From the NCBI GenBank assembly GCA_026993355.1, contig JALWTX010000014.1:1-64000 (forward strand): DNA of 64,000 nt. The letters are read 5' to 3'. A program made the position numbers and the translations under genes. Position 1 is the stretch's first letter. Each line of letters starts with the position of its first letter. The notes under the pieces were generated by a model. It was not told where the DNA came from and ran no database searches. It was given only the letters and a program-made list of their open reading frames with translations. Shown piece after piece: positions 53,478 through 63,700 of the stretch. The DNA comes from Flavobacteriales bacterium (GTDB lineage: Bacteria; Bacteroidota; Bacteroidia; Flavobacteriales; Flavobacteriaceae).

Positions 53478-54656
53478 TTATTTGAATGCCTGAATACCGG
53501 TAATATCATAACCGGTTATCAGTAAATGGATGTCGTGGGTACCCTCATATGTTATAACAGATTCAAGATTCATCATATGGCGCATTAACGGATATTCGCC
53601 GGTAATGCCCATGGCACCTAAAATTTGACGGGCTTCGCGGACTATTTTAAGTGCCATATCCACATTATTACGTTTGGCCATCGAAATTTGAGCCGCAGTT
53701 GCTTTGTTTTGGTCCCGTAAGGTTCCCAAACGCCAAACTAATAATTGTGCTTTGGTTATTTCCGTAATCATTTCGGCTAATTTTTTTTGTTGCAATTGAA
53801 AACTTGCTATTGGCTTGCCAAATTGCGTACGTTCTAAAGCATAGCGCAAAGCTGTATCATAGGCATCCATGGCTGCGCCAAGTGCCCCCCACGCTATACC
53901 GTAACGGGCAGAGTCCAGACAAGTTAGCGGGCCACGCAATCCATCGGCTTCGGGCAACAGGTTTTCTTTGGGGACTTTGACATCTTGAAAAATTAACTCA
54001 CCGGTTGCAGAGGTTCTCAATGACCATTTATTATGTGTTTCAGGCGTTGAAAAACCTTCCATGCCACGTTCAACAATTAATCCTTTAATACGACCAGCTT
54101 CATTTTTGGCCCATACAATGGCTATATCGGCAAAAGGTGCATTAGAAATCCACATTTTAGCACCATTTAGTAAGTAATGATCGCCTTTATCTACAAATTT
54201 GGTTTCCATACCGCCGGGGTTTGAGCCATGGTTGGGTTCTGTCAAACCAAAGCAGCCCATTAGTTCGCCGGTGGCCAGTTTAGGTAAGTATTTTTTCTTT
54301 TGTGCTTCGCTCCCAAATTTCCAAATAGGAAACATTACCAAAGATGATTGTACAGATGCCGTTGAACGAATACCCGAATCGCCTCTTTCTAATTCTTGCA
54401 TTAGTAAGCCATAAGACATATAATCGAGGCCAGGTCCGCCATATTCTTCCGGAATAAAAGGGCCGAAAGCGCCTATTTCGCCCAGTCCTTTAATAAGGTG
54501 TTTTGGAAATTCGGCTTTTTGGGCATAATCTTCTATAATTGGGGTTACTTCGCGTTTGACCCATTCGCGTGCTGCATCGCGTACTAATTTATGTTCGTCT
54601 GACAATAATTCGTCAACCTGATAATAATCGGGATGCTTAAATAAATCTTGTGCCAT
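53478..54656 (-). CDS. gcdH: Acyl-CoA dehydrogenase, glutaryl-CoA dehydrogenase type
   Basis: A 392-residue flavoprotein. GCFGLTEPNHGSNPGGMET and MWISNAPFADIAIVWAK match the FAD and substrate region, and the catalytic Glu is in VITYEGTHDIHLLITGYDI near the C terminus, which is typical of glutaryl-CoA dehydrogenase. R in RTQFGKPIASFQLQQ is another family mark. It oxidises and decarboxylates glutaryl-CoA in lysine and tryptophan breakdown. ATG at 54656 is chosen; an upstream frame extension has no family similarity. Its end converges on the broken cytochrome gene. Confidence 0.86.
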   Translation of the reverse strand: MAQDLFKHPDYYQVDELLSDEHKLVRDAAREWVKREVTPIIEDYAQKAEFPKHLIKGLGEIGAFGPFIPEEYGGPGLDYMSYGLLMQELERGDSGIRSTASVQSSLVMFPIWKFGSEAQKKKYLPKLATGELMGCFGLTEPNHGSNPGGMETKFVDKGDHYLLNGAKMWISNAPFADIAIVWAKNEAGRIKGLIVERGMEGFSTPETHNKWSLRTSATGELIFQDVKVPKENLLPEADGLRGPLTCLDSARYGIAWGALGAAMDAYDTALRYALERTQFGKPIASFQLQQKKLAEMITEITKAQLLVWRLGTLRDQNKATAAQISMAKRNNVDMALKIVREARQILGAMGITGEYPLMRHMMNLESVITYEGTHDIHLLITGYDITGIQAFK

Positions 54657-54765
54657 GGTATAAAAAATTAATAGTTTTGGCAAACATAATAATTTGCCCG
54701 CAGAAAAAACCTGTCAAAGCATATTTTTTTAACAATTGCCTTGGATGGGTTATGACGATTTTGAT

Positions 54766-55986
54766 TTACCGGTGTTGCAACCATTTTTCAGGATTTAAAC
54801 TTTTGGTGTTTTTATAAATCCGGAATTTAAGCTCGGTTTTCCCATTGCCATCTGTTGCAACTTTGCCTATAACTTGTTTGGTTTTAACTGTTTCTCCGGG
54901 TTTTACATAGACTTCTTTAAGGTTGCCGTATATGCTCAAATAGTTTCCGTGTTTTATAAAAACAGCATTGTTTCCGCCCGGTATCAATTGAATTTGTAAA
55001 ACTTTGCCATCAAAAACAGCCCGTACTTTACTGCCGGGTACTGTTGCTAAGTAAATTCCGTTATTAACTACCATCACATTTTTAAAAATCTCGTGGGGTT
55101 GTTTACCATATTTCCGGGTTATATAGGCTTTTTTTACCGGCCATGGCAATACACCTTGATTGGCAGAGAATTTAGCCGATAGCTTTTTGCCTTCTGGGGT
55201 TAAGAAAAATTTGGAGGTGTGTCTTTTTCCTTTTTTTACTTTGCGATTGGAACGTGCAATAGCTTTTTTAATTAAGTTTTCGATTAGTTTGTCAATCTTG
55301 GCTTGCTCTCGTTGTTTTGTTTTTATTTGTTTGAGATAATAACTTTTGCGTTGTTTTATTTTTTTAACGATGGCCAATTGCTTGGCACTTTCTAAAGCAA
55401 TTTGTTTTTGTTCCTCTTGATAGTTTTCAAATAGTTTTTGTTTAGCCGTTTTATTTTTTTCCAATTTACTTTTTAGCCGTGTTAAGTCCTGTTTTTTCTG
55501 CGCAATTTCTTGTGCTTGCTTTTTGCGGTAGCGGGCATATTGTTTTAAATATTGTGCTCGTTTAAAAGCCTGTTGAAAACTTTTGGCCGAAAAAAGGAAA
55601 TATAATTTATCTTGTCGTGAACGCGTATTGTACGATCGTCTAATCATTTTGGCATAGTCTGCTTTAAGCTTGTCTATCTCGCCGGACAACGCTTTACTTT
55701 CAGCTTCTATTTTCCGGATTTGTTGGTTTATTTGATTTATTTCGCGTTTTAAATTATTGATTAAGCGTTGCCTGATGTTTATTTTACGTTTTATTTGGTT
55801 GTATTGGTCTAAAGCATTGCTTTCTGTTTTTTTGGTTTGGAGCAATTGTTTGTTAATTTGCAAAATTTCCTTTTGCAGTTTTAGACGTTTGTTTTCCAGT
55901 TTTTTTTGTAAATCGGTTTGGCCGGACATTGTCTGGACAGCTAAAATAAGCAGGATTGTAGAAAAAATCTTATAAGGACTAATCAT
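54766..55986 (-). CDS. EnvC-like murein hydrolase activator (degenerate M23 domain)
   Basis: A 406-residue exported protein. A signal peptide (ending MSGQ) leads into about 220 residues of Lys/Gln/Glu-rich coiled coil. The C-terminal LytM/M23 domain (about 280-406) starts VLPWPVKKAYITRKYG. Zinc ligands expected in HxGxD and HxH motifs are replaced (NNGIYL and ELKFRI), so it is probably a non-catalytic activator of an amidase, as EnvC and NlpD are in E. coli. In many flavobacteria this gene follows DUF4292; here it lies next to rnhB. Confidence 0.85.
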   Translation of the reverse strand: MISPYKIFSTILLILAVQTMSGQTDLQKKLENKRLKLQKEILQINKQLLQTKKTESNALDQYNQIKRKINIRQRLINNLKREINQINQQIRKIEAESKALSGEIDKLKADYAKMIRRSYNTRSRQDKLYFLFSAKSFQQAFKRAQYLKQYARYRKKQAQEIAQKKQDLTRLKSKLEKNKTAKQKLFENYQEEQKQIALESAKQLAIVKKIKQRKSYYLKQIKTKQREQAKIDKLIENLIKKAIARSNRKVKKGKRHTSKFFLTPEGKKLSAKFSANQGVLPWPVKKAYITRKYGKQPHEIFKNVMVVNNGIYLATVPGSKVRAVFDGKVLQIQLIPGGNNAVFIKHGNYLSIYGNLKEVYVKPGETVKTKQVIGKVATDGNGKTELKFRIYKNTKSLNPEKWLQHR

Positions 55987-56008
55987 ATTGGTTTTAATAA
56001 ATACAAAT

Positions 56009-56611
56009 TTACAAATCTAATTTTAATTGCTCCGGTGGCAACAAAGTAAAGCTTTTACGGTGATACACACAACTGCCGTATAATTTAATTCCTTCCCGGT
56101 GTTTGGGCGTTGGATAACCTTTGTTGTTTTGCCAATCATATTGTGGAAATTCTTGATGAATTTTTTTCATATATTCATCCCGGTGTGTCTTTGCCAAAAT
56201 AGATGCGGCGGCTATGCTTAAATATTTGGCGTCACCACCTATAATGGTTGCATGGGGAATGTCTTGATAAGGTTTAAATTTATTGCCATCGACTAAGATA
56301 AAATCCGGACGTATGCGCAATTGGTCCAAAGCTTTGTGCATGGCCATGATAGAAGCATTTAAAATATTGATTTCGTCAATTTTATTTTGATCGACAAAGG
56401 CAACAGCCCATGCTAAAGCCTCCTGTTCTATTTTAATTCGCAAAATATTTCGGTCTTCTTCGGTTAATTTTTTACTGTCATTTATTTTTCGACTGCGGTA
56501 GCCTTTTTTAAAAATAACTGCTGCAGCCACCACAGGCCCAGCCAAACACCCTCGACCAGCTTCATCGCAGCCAGCTTCATATTGATTTTTACGATTATAA
56601 AATAATTTCAT
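56009..56611 (-). CDS. rnhB: Ribonuclease HII
   Basis: A 200-residue RNase H fold enzyme that removes ribonucleotides and RNA primers from DNA. Catalytic acids appear in AGCDEAGRGCLAGPVVAAAV (Asp-Glu) and in FILVDGNKF (Asp); the C-terminal PKHREGIKLYG region completes the site. ATG at 56611 gives the usual start MKLFYNR before the DEAGRG strand. It is 22 bases before the envC-like gene on the same strand. Upstream lies a long gene-free gap. Confidence 0.95.
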   Translation of the reverse strand: MKLFYNRKNQYEAGCDEAGRGCLAGPVVAAAVIFKKGYRSRKINDSKKLTEEDRNILRIKIEQEALAWAVAFVDQNKIDEINILNASIMAMHKALDQLRIRPDFILVDGNKFKPYQDIPHATIIGGDAKYLSIAAASILAKTHRDEYMKKIHQEFPQYDWQNNKGYPTPKHREGIKLYGSCVYHRKSFTLLPPEQLKLDL

Positions 56612-57274
56612 AGTAAAAAATAAATACAAAGATACAATTATAGATTATTTTTGTCTTTAAAAATTATTAATCAGATCCTTTTAATAAATTTTCTATTTTT
56701 CAATGCCTTTAATATCCGCTAAAAGTGCTTATCTCATAACTCATTAAGCTTCATAAACTCTATACACAACAACCGAAAATTCCCAAGAAATCTCTATATT
56801 TGTCCAAAGTATTCTTTCATTTCTTGATTATTTTAAGCGAGCTGAGTAAGGTTAACCCAGCTATAACACAAATCCTTTCGTGTGGTAGTTTGAAATTTTA
56901 ATAAAGAGCTACAATCAGAGAAAATGTCATTACATAGCAAATTATTATATTAGAGGCATTAGCCGTTGAGAAGGTATGCTTAAAGATATAGTTATATTTG
57001 ATGTGTTTTGATACTATAAACCACACGATGTAATCGTGCGCAAGATAAACGATTTTAATAATCCAATGATTTTTAAGATAAAAATTAATTATAAGGCTAT
57101 TTATAAAAATAGTAAATAAATTTTTAATATAGATAAGTTATATGTCTTTTATAGGTTTTTTATTTGGACATTAATATTAATTTGAGGTATAATTAGTAAG
57201 GAGAATACCGGAATTCCTAATACTTTTTTCTTAATATATTTTTCTTTAAGTTTTTGTTTCTTAATTTCCTCCTG

Positions 57275-57301
57275 CTGTCGCCAGCTTGTAGCTGGTGGTA
57301 G
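57275..57301. repeat. REP-like palindrome
   Basis: CGCCAGC (57279-57285) pairs with GCTGGTG (57291-57297) around TTGTA, with four more weak pairs outside. Its form resembles the short REP palindromes that RAYT-type transposases mobilise, but only one copy is in the window, so that is a guess. Confidence 0.4.
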
Positions 57302-57342
57302 TCTCATCTTAGAAAAAATCGTGTGGCAAAAGTTAAAAAATA

Positions 57343-57377
57343 AACCAAAAGACGCTCTATTGGAGCGTTTTTTGGTT
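57343..57377. terminator. Terminator with no coding gene in front
   Basis: A 15-bp near-perfect stem: AACCAAAAGACGCTC (57343-57357) with GAGCGTTTTTTGGTT (57363-57377), loop TATTG. T runs are available on both strands. No protein gene precedes it on the plus strand for over 700 bases. It may end an unseen small RNA or insulate the efflux operon. Confidence 0.65.
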
Positions 57378-57437
57378 AATAGTAACCATTTTTGAGGAAT
57401 ACCCCAAAAACTTTTTTGGTATTTAAAGTTTCCTTTG

Positions 57438-57445
57438 TATATTTG
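57438..57445 (+). promoter_or_regulatory. Probable -7 element of the efflux operon
   Basis: TATATTTG lies 19 bases before the tetR ATG at 57464. The leader would be about 13 bases. Just upstream, GAGGAATACCCCAAAAACTTTTTTGGTATTT (57393-57424, given by position) contains a short ACC/GGT palindrome that could be an operator. Confidence 0.55.
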
Positions 57446-57463
57446 CCTATTAAATTTTTAGTA

Positions 57464-58066
57464 ATGAAAGATAAAATTGTAAAACATTCAGCTGATTTGC
57501 ATTTTAAATATGGTATTAAAAATGTCACAATGGATCAATTAGCCAAAGAATTAGGTATATCTAAAAAAACAATTTATCAGTATTTCGAAAATAAAAATGA
57601 TTTGGTACGACAAACAGTCGATTATATCTTTGATCAGATACAAACTCAAATAGATCAAATTTGTTTGATGAAGCTTAATCCTTATGAAGAGTTGTTGCGT
57701 ATTAAAAAAATAGTTAAAGATATGATGGTCAAAGCCGATGTGTCACCGCATTATCAATTGAAACGGTATTATCCTGATATTGCCAAGGATTTAGAAGAAC
57801 GGAAATTTAAAAGCATTATGGAATGCCTGGAGCATAATCTGAAAAAAGGCATTAAAGCGGGTTATTACAAAGAAAATTTAGATAAAGAGTTTGTCAAGCG
57901 CATGTATTTTTTAAATACGCTGAATATCAATAATCCGGAATTATTTCCCCCTGAACAATTTGACCGGAAAAAAACAATGGATACTTTTTTGAATATGTTT
58001 TTATCCGGTATTTCAACCAAAAAAGGACGAAAAAAATTAAAAGAAACTTTAAATAATTTTAAATAA
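57464..58066 (+). CDS. TetR/AcrR family transcriptional regulator
   Basis: A 200-residue one-component regulator. The N-terminal helix-turn-helix is clear (GIKNVTMDQLAKELGISKKT, then YQYFENKNDLVRQ), and the C-terminal ligand-binding part is helical and unlike any subfamily I know. It leads the operon with the TolC-like gene, 7 bases upstream of it, and so probably represses the pump until a ligand binds. The ATG at 57464 is preferred over a longer frame that would start inside the promoter region. Confidence 0.9.
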   Translation: MKDKIVKHSADLHFKYGIKNVTMDQLAKELGISKKTIYQYFENKNDLVRQTVDYIFDQIQTQIDQICLMKLNPYEELLRIKKIVKDMMVKADVSPHYQLKRYYPDIAKDLEERKFKSIMECLEHNLKKGIKAGYYKENLDKEFVKRMYFLNTLNINNPELFPPEQFDRKKTMDTFLNMFLSGISTKKGRKKLKETLNNFK

Positions 58067-58073
58067 CATTTTT

Positions 58074-59408
58074 ATGAAATACCTATATGTGTTAGCTTTT
58101 ATGCTGACAATGCAGTTATCCGGTGCACAAGAGCAAGCCGGTTTTAGCTTGCGCGATGCTATCAACTACGGTCTGTCTCATAACGATAAGGTTTTGCAAG
58201 CAAGAAACAATCTGTTAAAAGCCCGTAAAAAAGTATGGGAAACTACAGCTATTGGTTTGCCGCAGATTGATGCTTCTGCCGCCTATCAAAATTTTATTAA
58301 GCAGCCGGTTCAGTTATTGCCCGCCAGGATTTTCAATCCGCAAGCACCGGACGGAACTTATATCCCCGTAAAATTCGGTACTGATCAAAATATGAAATGG
58401 TCTGCAACACTTAAACAACTCATTTTCAATGGTTCTTATTTGGTGGGATTGCAATCCTCGCGTACCTATAAAAAAATTACTGAAAATGCTTTGGTCAAAA
58501 CACGCCAAAAAATAAAAGAGGCTATTGTAAGTGCTTATGGTAACGCTTTGCTAACAGACGAAAGTCTTAAAATAATGAAAAAAAATATAGCTGTGGTCGA
58601 AAAAAATCTTTTTGAAGTAAAACAAATGTACCAAAACGGCTTAGTTGAACAAACTGATGTTGAACAGCTGCAAATAACCTTATCAAATTTAAAAAACCAA
58701 TTTGATTATTTACAACGAATGAAGGTGGTGGCATACCAAATGCTTAATTACACGTTGGGCCGACTGGTTGATGCACCGCTTCATTTAACTGATACATTGG
58801 ATAGTTTAAAAGAGCAATCCATGCAGTTAGATTTATTGCAAAAACCTTTTGTCCCCGAAAAGAATATTGATTACTTGATGGCTAAAAATCAACAAAAAGC
58901 CAAGAAATTACAACTCAAATACGAAAAAAGCAAGGCTTTGCCTACCATTGCAGCATTTGTCAATTATGGTAAAAACGCTTATAACAATAGCTTTGACTTT
59001 TTTAAGGATAACCAATCTTGGTATGAACAATCCTTATTCGGCATCACTGTCAATTTACCCATTTTTAGCAGCTTTGGGCGTTCTGCCAAGGTAAAACAGG
59101 CCAAACTCGATTACGAAAATGCCCGGATAGCTTTTGCTGCTAAGCAAAAGGAGCTGACTTTAAAATACCATCAAACCAAAGCGGCTTTAGAACATAGTTT
59201 TAAAAATTATAAGGTGGCCAGGCAAAATATGGCGCTTGCTGAAAAAATTGAACATAAAGAGACTATCAAATTTAAAGAGGGAATTGGTAATAGTTTTCAA
59301 CTAAATCAAGCACGTATGCAATTGTACCAAACCCAACAACAATATCTTAAGTCTATAATCGAAATTGTAAATAATAAAATTGCCCTCGAAAATTTATTGG
59401 GGCTGTAA
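58074..59408 (+). CDS. TolC-family outer-membrane efflux protein
   Basis: A 444-residue protein with a signal peptide (ending LSGAQ) and two OEP repeats, the pattern of TolC-type trimeric channels. FSLRDAINYGLSHNDKVLQARN starts the first coiled coil (about residues 24-45), and the second ends with FKEGIGNSFQLNQARMQLYQ (positions about 399-418). TolC proteins form the outer-membrane exit duct for RND and other pumps. It is 7 bases after tetR and 24 before the adaptor gene. Confidence 0.92.
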   Translation: MKYLYVLAFMLTMQLSGAQEQAGFSLRDAINYGLSHNDKVLQARNNLLKARKKVWETTAIGLPQIDASAAYQNFIKQPVQLLPARIFNPQAPDGTYIPVKFGTDQNMKWSATLKQLIFNGSYLVGLQSSRTYKKITENALVKTRQKIKEAIVSAYGNALLTDESLKIMKKNIAVVEKNLFEVKQMYQNGLVEQTDVEQLQITLSNLKNQFDYLQRMKVVAYQMLNYTLGRLVDAPLHLTDTLDSLKEQSMQLDLLQKPFVPEKNIDYLMAKNQQKAKKLQLKYEKSKALPTIAAFVNYGKNAYNNSFDFFKDNQSWYEQSLFGITVNLPIFSSFGRSAKVKQAKLDYENARIAFAAKQKELTLKYHQTKAALEHSFKNYKVARQNMALAEKIEHKETIKFKEGIGNSFQLNQARMQLYQTQQQYLKSIIEIVNNKIALENLLGL

Positions 59409-59432
59409 ATCTTCTTTTAAAAATCATATCTT

Positions 59433-60755
59433 ATGAAAAAATATCTTTCCGCATTGAGTTTAATCTTATTATTGCAGGCTTGTCAAACTAAAACAAAGGC
59501 CGTTGGCCCGGAAAATTTGCAAGCCCAAAAAGAAAAAATTGTTGCACAAATTGATAGTTTGAACCGCCTTTTAACGCAAATCGATAAACAATTGATGACC
59601 AACGAATCTGCTTCTATTCCCAAAATTGATGCGATGGTGGTCCTCCCCAAATCATTCACACATTATATCGATTTGCAAGGCAACGTCGATACCGATGGCA
59701 ATGTATTGGTCGTGCCCGAAGCGATGGGAACTGTTAAAAAAATATTTAAAAATGAGGGCGATTTTGTGCGCAAAGGTCAGACAATCCTTACATTGGATGA
59801 CCGGGTGATCAGAAATCAAATAGATGAAGTCAAAACACAATATGCTTTGGCCAAAACAGCTTACGAACGTCAACAAAGATTATGGAAGCAGAAAATAGGG
59901 TCCGAAATGGCTTATCTGCAAGCCAAAACGAAAAAGGAAGCTTTAGAACGTAAATTGAAAACCCTTCAGGCACAATTAGATAAATTTCATGTTAAGGCGC
60001 CGGTTTCAGGCACTTTAGACGATTTAATGATCAAAGAAGGTGAAATGGCCGCGCCACAACGTCCGGTAGCGCGTTTAGTCAACTTGAAAAAAGTTTATGT
60101 TCAGGCCGATGTGTCTGAAAAATATTTGCCGGTCATTAAAAAGAATACACCTGTTAAGCTTATTTTTTCTGAAATTAACCAACAAAGAACAGCCAAAGTA
60201 AATTATGTCGGTAATTTTATTCATCCCAATAATCGTACTTTCAAAATTCGTGTTAACTTGTCTAATAGTGATAATTTGTTAAAACCTAATTTAACAGCTA
60301 ATCTTAAAATTAAAGATTTTTCAGTTGACAATGCCATTGTTTTACCCCTTTCTTTAATTCAAGAAGACCGCCAAGGACAAAATTTTGTGTTTGTATTACA
60401 ACCTCTCCCGCAAGAAAAAGACGTTTATAAAGTTGTAAAAAGAATTGTTCATATTGGCAAAACTTATAAAGATCAAGCTTTGGTAACAGGTGGCTTGCAT
60501 GCTGGTGACATTATTACTACTTTGGCAGGACGCGGTTTGACCGAAGGCGATAAAGTACAAATCCAAAATATGGAGCAAATTGTAAAACAATTGCATTTAT
60601 TAAAAAATAATAGTCATTTTCATGTGGTTAAAAATGGCGAATCTCTAAAAAATATTGCTAAACAGTATAATGTATCGGTTTTGCAATTAAAAAAATGGAA
60701 CCGGCTAAAAGATAAAAATATCAAATCTGGTCAAAAAATTGTGGTTAAACAATAG
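59433..60755 (+). CDS. RND efflux periplasmic adaptor with C-terminal LysM domain
   Basis: A 440-residue lipoprotein (signal ending LLLQAC). A short coiled coil (about 25-55) and the HlyD/AcrA barrel-sandwich halves follow (VVPEAMGTVKKIFKNEGDFV and VKAPVSGTLDDLMIKEGEMA), then the beta-barrel and membrane-proximal domain (to about 385). Residues 395-440 form a LysM domain (HVVKNGESLKNIAKQYNVSV...KSGQKIVV), a peptidoglycan-binding module not part of classical AcrA or MexA. This would tether the pump to the cell wall. Gene order TolC-adaptor-permease matches RND systems. Confidence 0.88.
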   Translation: MKKYLSALSLILLLQACQTKTKAVGPENLQAQKEKIVAQIDSLNRLLTQIDKQLMTNESASIPKIDAMVVLPKSFTHYIDLQGNVDTDGNVLVVPEAMGTVKKIFKNEGDFVRKGQTILTLDDRVIRNQIDEVKTQYALAKTAYERQQRLWKQKIGSEMAYLQAKTKKEALERKLKTLQAQLDKFHVKAPVSGTLDDLMIKEGEMAAPQRPVARLVNLKKVYVQADVSEKYLPVIKKNTPVKLIFSEINQQRTAKVNYVGNFIHPNNRTFKIRVNLSNSDNLLKPNLTANLKIKDFSVDNAIVLPLSLIQEDRQGQNFVFVLQPLPQEKDVYKVVKRIVHIGKTYKDQALVTGGLHAGDIITTLAGRGLTEGDKVQIQNMEQIVKQLHLLKNNSHFHVVKNGESLKNIAKQYNVSVLQLKKWNRLKDKNIKSGQKIVVKQ

Positions 60756-60783
60756 TTATTAATCAAATTAAAAGAAAATCACA

Positions 60784-63700
60784 ATGAAAAAAATATTTAA
60801 AGAATTTAGCTTGTCGACCGGTGCATTAAAAAACGTCAATACGGTCAAATTGATTATTGCTTTGATCACTATCGGTGGTTTATATGCTTACATCAGTATG
60901 CCACGTGAGGCATTTCCCGATGTAGCAGCACCCGAAGTTTTTGTATCGACACCCTATCCGGGCAATTCAGCCGAAGATATAGAAAATTTAATCACACGTC
61001 CCTTAGAAAAAGAATTTAAGAAAATAAAAGGTATAGATGAAATAAAATCGACATCCAAAGGCGGATTTTCAAGTATCGACATCAAATTTACTTTCGATGT
61101 AGATCCCGATAAAGCTTTAGAAGATGTTAAAGATAAGATTGACGAAGCAATGGGTGATAAAGAATGGCCCAAAGATTTACCTCAAGATCCTAAGGCTATG
61201 AAATTGGATATCTCTGAGCTGAAGCCTATCATGAATGTTAATGTATCGGGTGACTATCCGGCTGACAGGCTCAAAAAATTTGCCGAATATTTACAAGATA
61301 AAATTGAGCAATTACCACAAATTTCGGCTGCCGATATTCGGGGGGTTCAAGATAAAGAAGTAGAAGTAGCTGTCGATTTGAATAAAATGCTAAGCCGTAA
61401 TGTGAGTTTTGGTAGTATTGAGCGGGCAATTCGTAACGAAAACATGACCATTTCGGCAGGCGACATTAAAGAGGATGGATTACGCCGCAATGTGCGTGTT
61501 ATTGGTGAATTCAAAGACCCGAATAAAATAGGGGATATCATTATTCGTAAAGCGCATGGTATGGTCACTTATCTCAGAGATGTTGCCGATGTTAAGTATA
61601 AGCAACAAGAAGCCGAAAGTTATGCTCGTGAATTTGGCCGCCCCGTAGTGATGTTAGACATTAAAAAGCGTTCCGGCGCTAACCAAATTGAAGCAAGTGA
61701 CGCCATAAAGCAAATTGTGAAACAGGCTAAACATAATGTTTTTCCCAAGAATATACATGTTAGTATCACCAATGATTTATCTAATAAAACGCGTACGCAA
61801 GTTTCTGATCTTGAAAATAGTATTATTTTAGGAATGATACTTGTCATAGGCGTACTTATGTTCTTTATGGGATTTCGCAATGCACTATTTGTCGGAATAG
61901 CCATTCCACTTTCCATGTTAATGTCTTTCCTTTTACTTCATATTATGGGCGTAACGCTCAATACTATGGTTTTATTTGCTTTGGTGTTGGCACTTGGAAT
62001 GTTGGTCGATAATGGGATTGTTATTGTTGAGAATATTTATCGTTTCAGACAAGAGGGTTATAAGCCTTTTGAAGCAGCAAAATATGCGGTGGGTGAAGTA
62101 GCGTGGCCTATCATTGCTTCAACGGCAACTACTTTGGCTGCATTCATTCCATTGGCATTTTGGCCGGGTATTATTGGTGAATTTATGAAATATCTGCCCA
62201 TTACCTTAATCATTGTTTTATCCTCTTCTTTATTTGTGGCTTTAGTTATTAATCCGGTTCTTACTATGCAGTATATGACTTTAGAAGAGAAAGCGAAACA
62301 AAAAAAAGTGGTGATAAAACGTTTTATAATTTACTTAACATTGGGTATCTTATTGTTCTTATACAAATATTTAATTTTGAAAGATCCACAGAGTGCAAAA
62401 GCTGCAGTAGCCAATGCGTTTGGTTTAATTTTTATACTGTTGTCCCTTTGGGTGCTTTTTTATAATTATATTTTGGTGGCTTCTATTAAATGGTTCCAAA
62501 ATAAATTTTTACCTTGGTTAGAGGTTGTTTACGAAAAAACCTTACGCTATGCACTCAAAGGTAAAAATGTTTATGTTTTTTTCTTTGGTACAGTTTTGTT
62601 ATTGGTATTTTCAATATCCTTGCTAAAAATATTTCCGCCCAAAACCAGTTTCTTCCCCAATACCCAACCCAATCAAATTTATGTTTTTATAGAACATCCT
62701 GTTGGAACAGATATTGAGGTGGTCGATAAATTCACAAAAAAAATAACCAAAAAAATTGAAAGTTATTTTAACCGTAAACATTACAATTATCTTTTAACTT
62801 CAATTATAGAACAGGTGGGTGAAGGCACCGGCGACCCTAACAAAGGTGTGCAAGGTGGCAAAACACCTAATAAAGCCAAAATTACCTTAGATTTTGTGGA
62901 TTATAAATATCGCAAAGGTGTTAATACGTCAAATATTTTAAATGATATACGGAAATTAGTCAGTGGCTATGCCGGTATTAAAATTTCCGTTGATAAAGAT
63001 CAACACAAGCCGCCTACCGGTGCGCCTATCGATTTAGAACTGATTGGTGATGATTATGATCAGTTACTTGAGCAGGCTGTAAATGTAAAAAAATATCTGG
63101 ACAAAGCGCAAATTCCCGGTATTGAAGAATTACAAATTGATGTGGATAAAAACAAACCTGAATTACCCGTTTATGTCGATCGTGAAAAGGCAGGGCGGTT
63201 GGGAATTAAAACTGCACAAATCGGGATGGCTTTGCGTACTTCAATTTATGGTAATGAAGCAGACAGATTCAAAGATGGCGATGACGATTATCCCATCAAT
63301 GTCAGGTTAGAAAAAAAATACCGTTATGACAGGCAGCATTTACTCAACCAACATATTATTTATCGCGATCAGCAAACTGGCAAACTCGTCAGTGTGCCTA
63401 TTTCAGCAGTGGCACAAATGAAGTCTGCCTCAACTTTTAGTGCAATCAAAAGGAAAGATTTGAAAAGAGTTATTTCTATTACTTCTAATGTCATGGAAGG
63501 CTATAATGCGAACGAAATAGTAGCAAAGTTGAATAATTTAATGAAAAATTTCAATTTACCTCATAACATAAAATATGAATTTCAAGGCGAGCAAAAGGAA
63601 ATGAAAAAGAATATGAGTTTCTTATTAAAAGCTTTGGTTATTGCTATATTTCTTATATTTCTTATTTTGGTGACGCAATTCAACTCATTTACCACACCCT

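Larger units (their letters stand above)
56612..57463. other. ORF-free gap with possible structured RNA
   Basis: About 850 bases without a credible protein gene. It contains a TATATTTG -7-like element on the plus strand (56795-56802), then AGCTG/CAGCT around GGTTAACC (near 56841). A 9-base complementary pair follows: TCGTGTGGT (56878-56886) with ACCACACGA (57020-57028). A second hairpin CACGAT/ATCGTG (57024-57038) competes with it. TCGTGTGG occurs again at 57319-57326. A REP-like palindrome and a strong terminator (57343-57377) end the gap. A transcript of about 550 bases is possible. It does not look like 4.5S RNA, tmRNA or a tRNA to me. Confidence 0.35.

Noticed and set aside
15609-54656. 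A joint lysine degradation unit of the saccharopine dehydrogenase-like and glutaryl-CoA dehydrogenase-like genes
   Set aside because: They are nearly 40 kb apart and share no neighbours; a pathway link is possible but the sequence does not show it.
60954-61916. Minus-strand frames within the RND permease
   Set aside because: They are shadows of a long, clearly conserved plus-strand gene.
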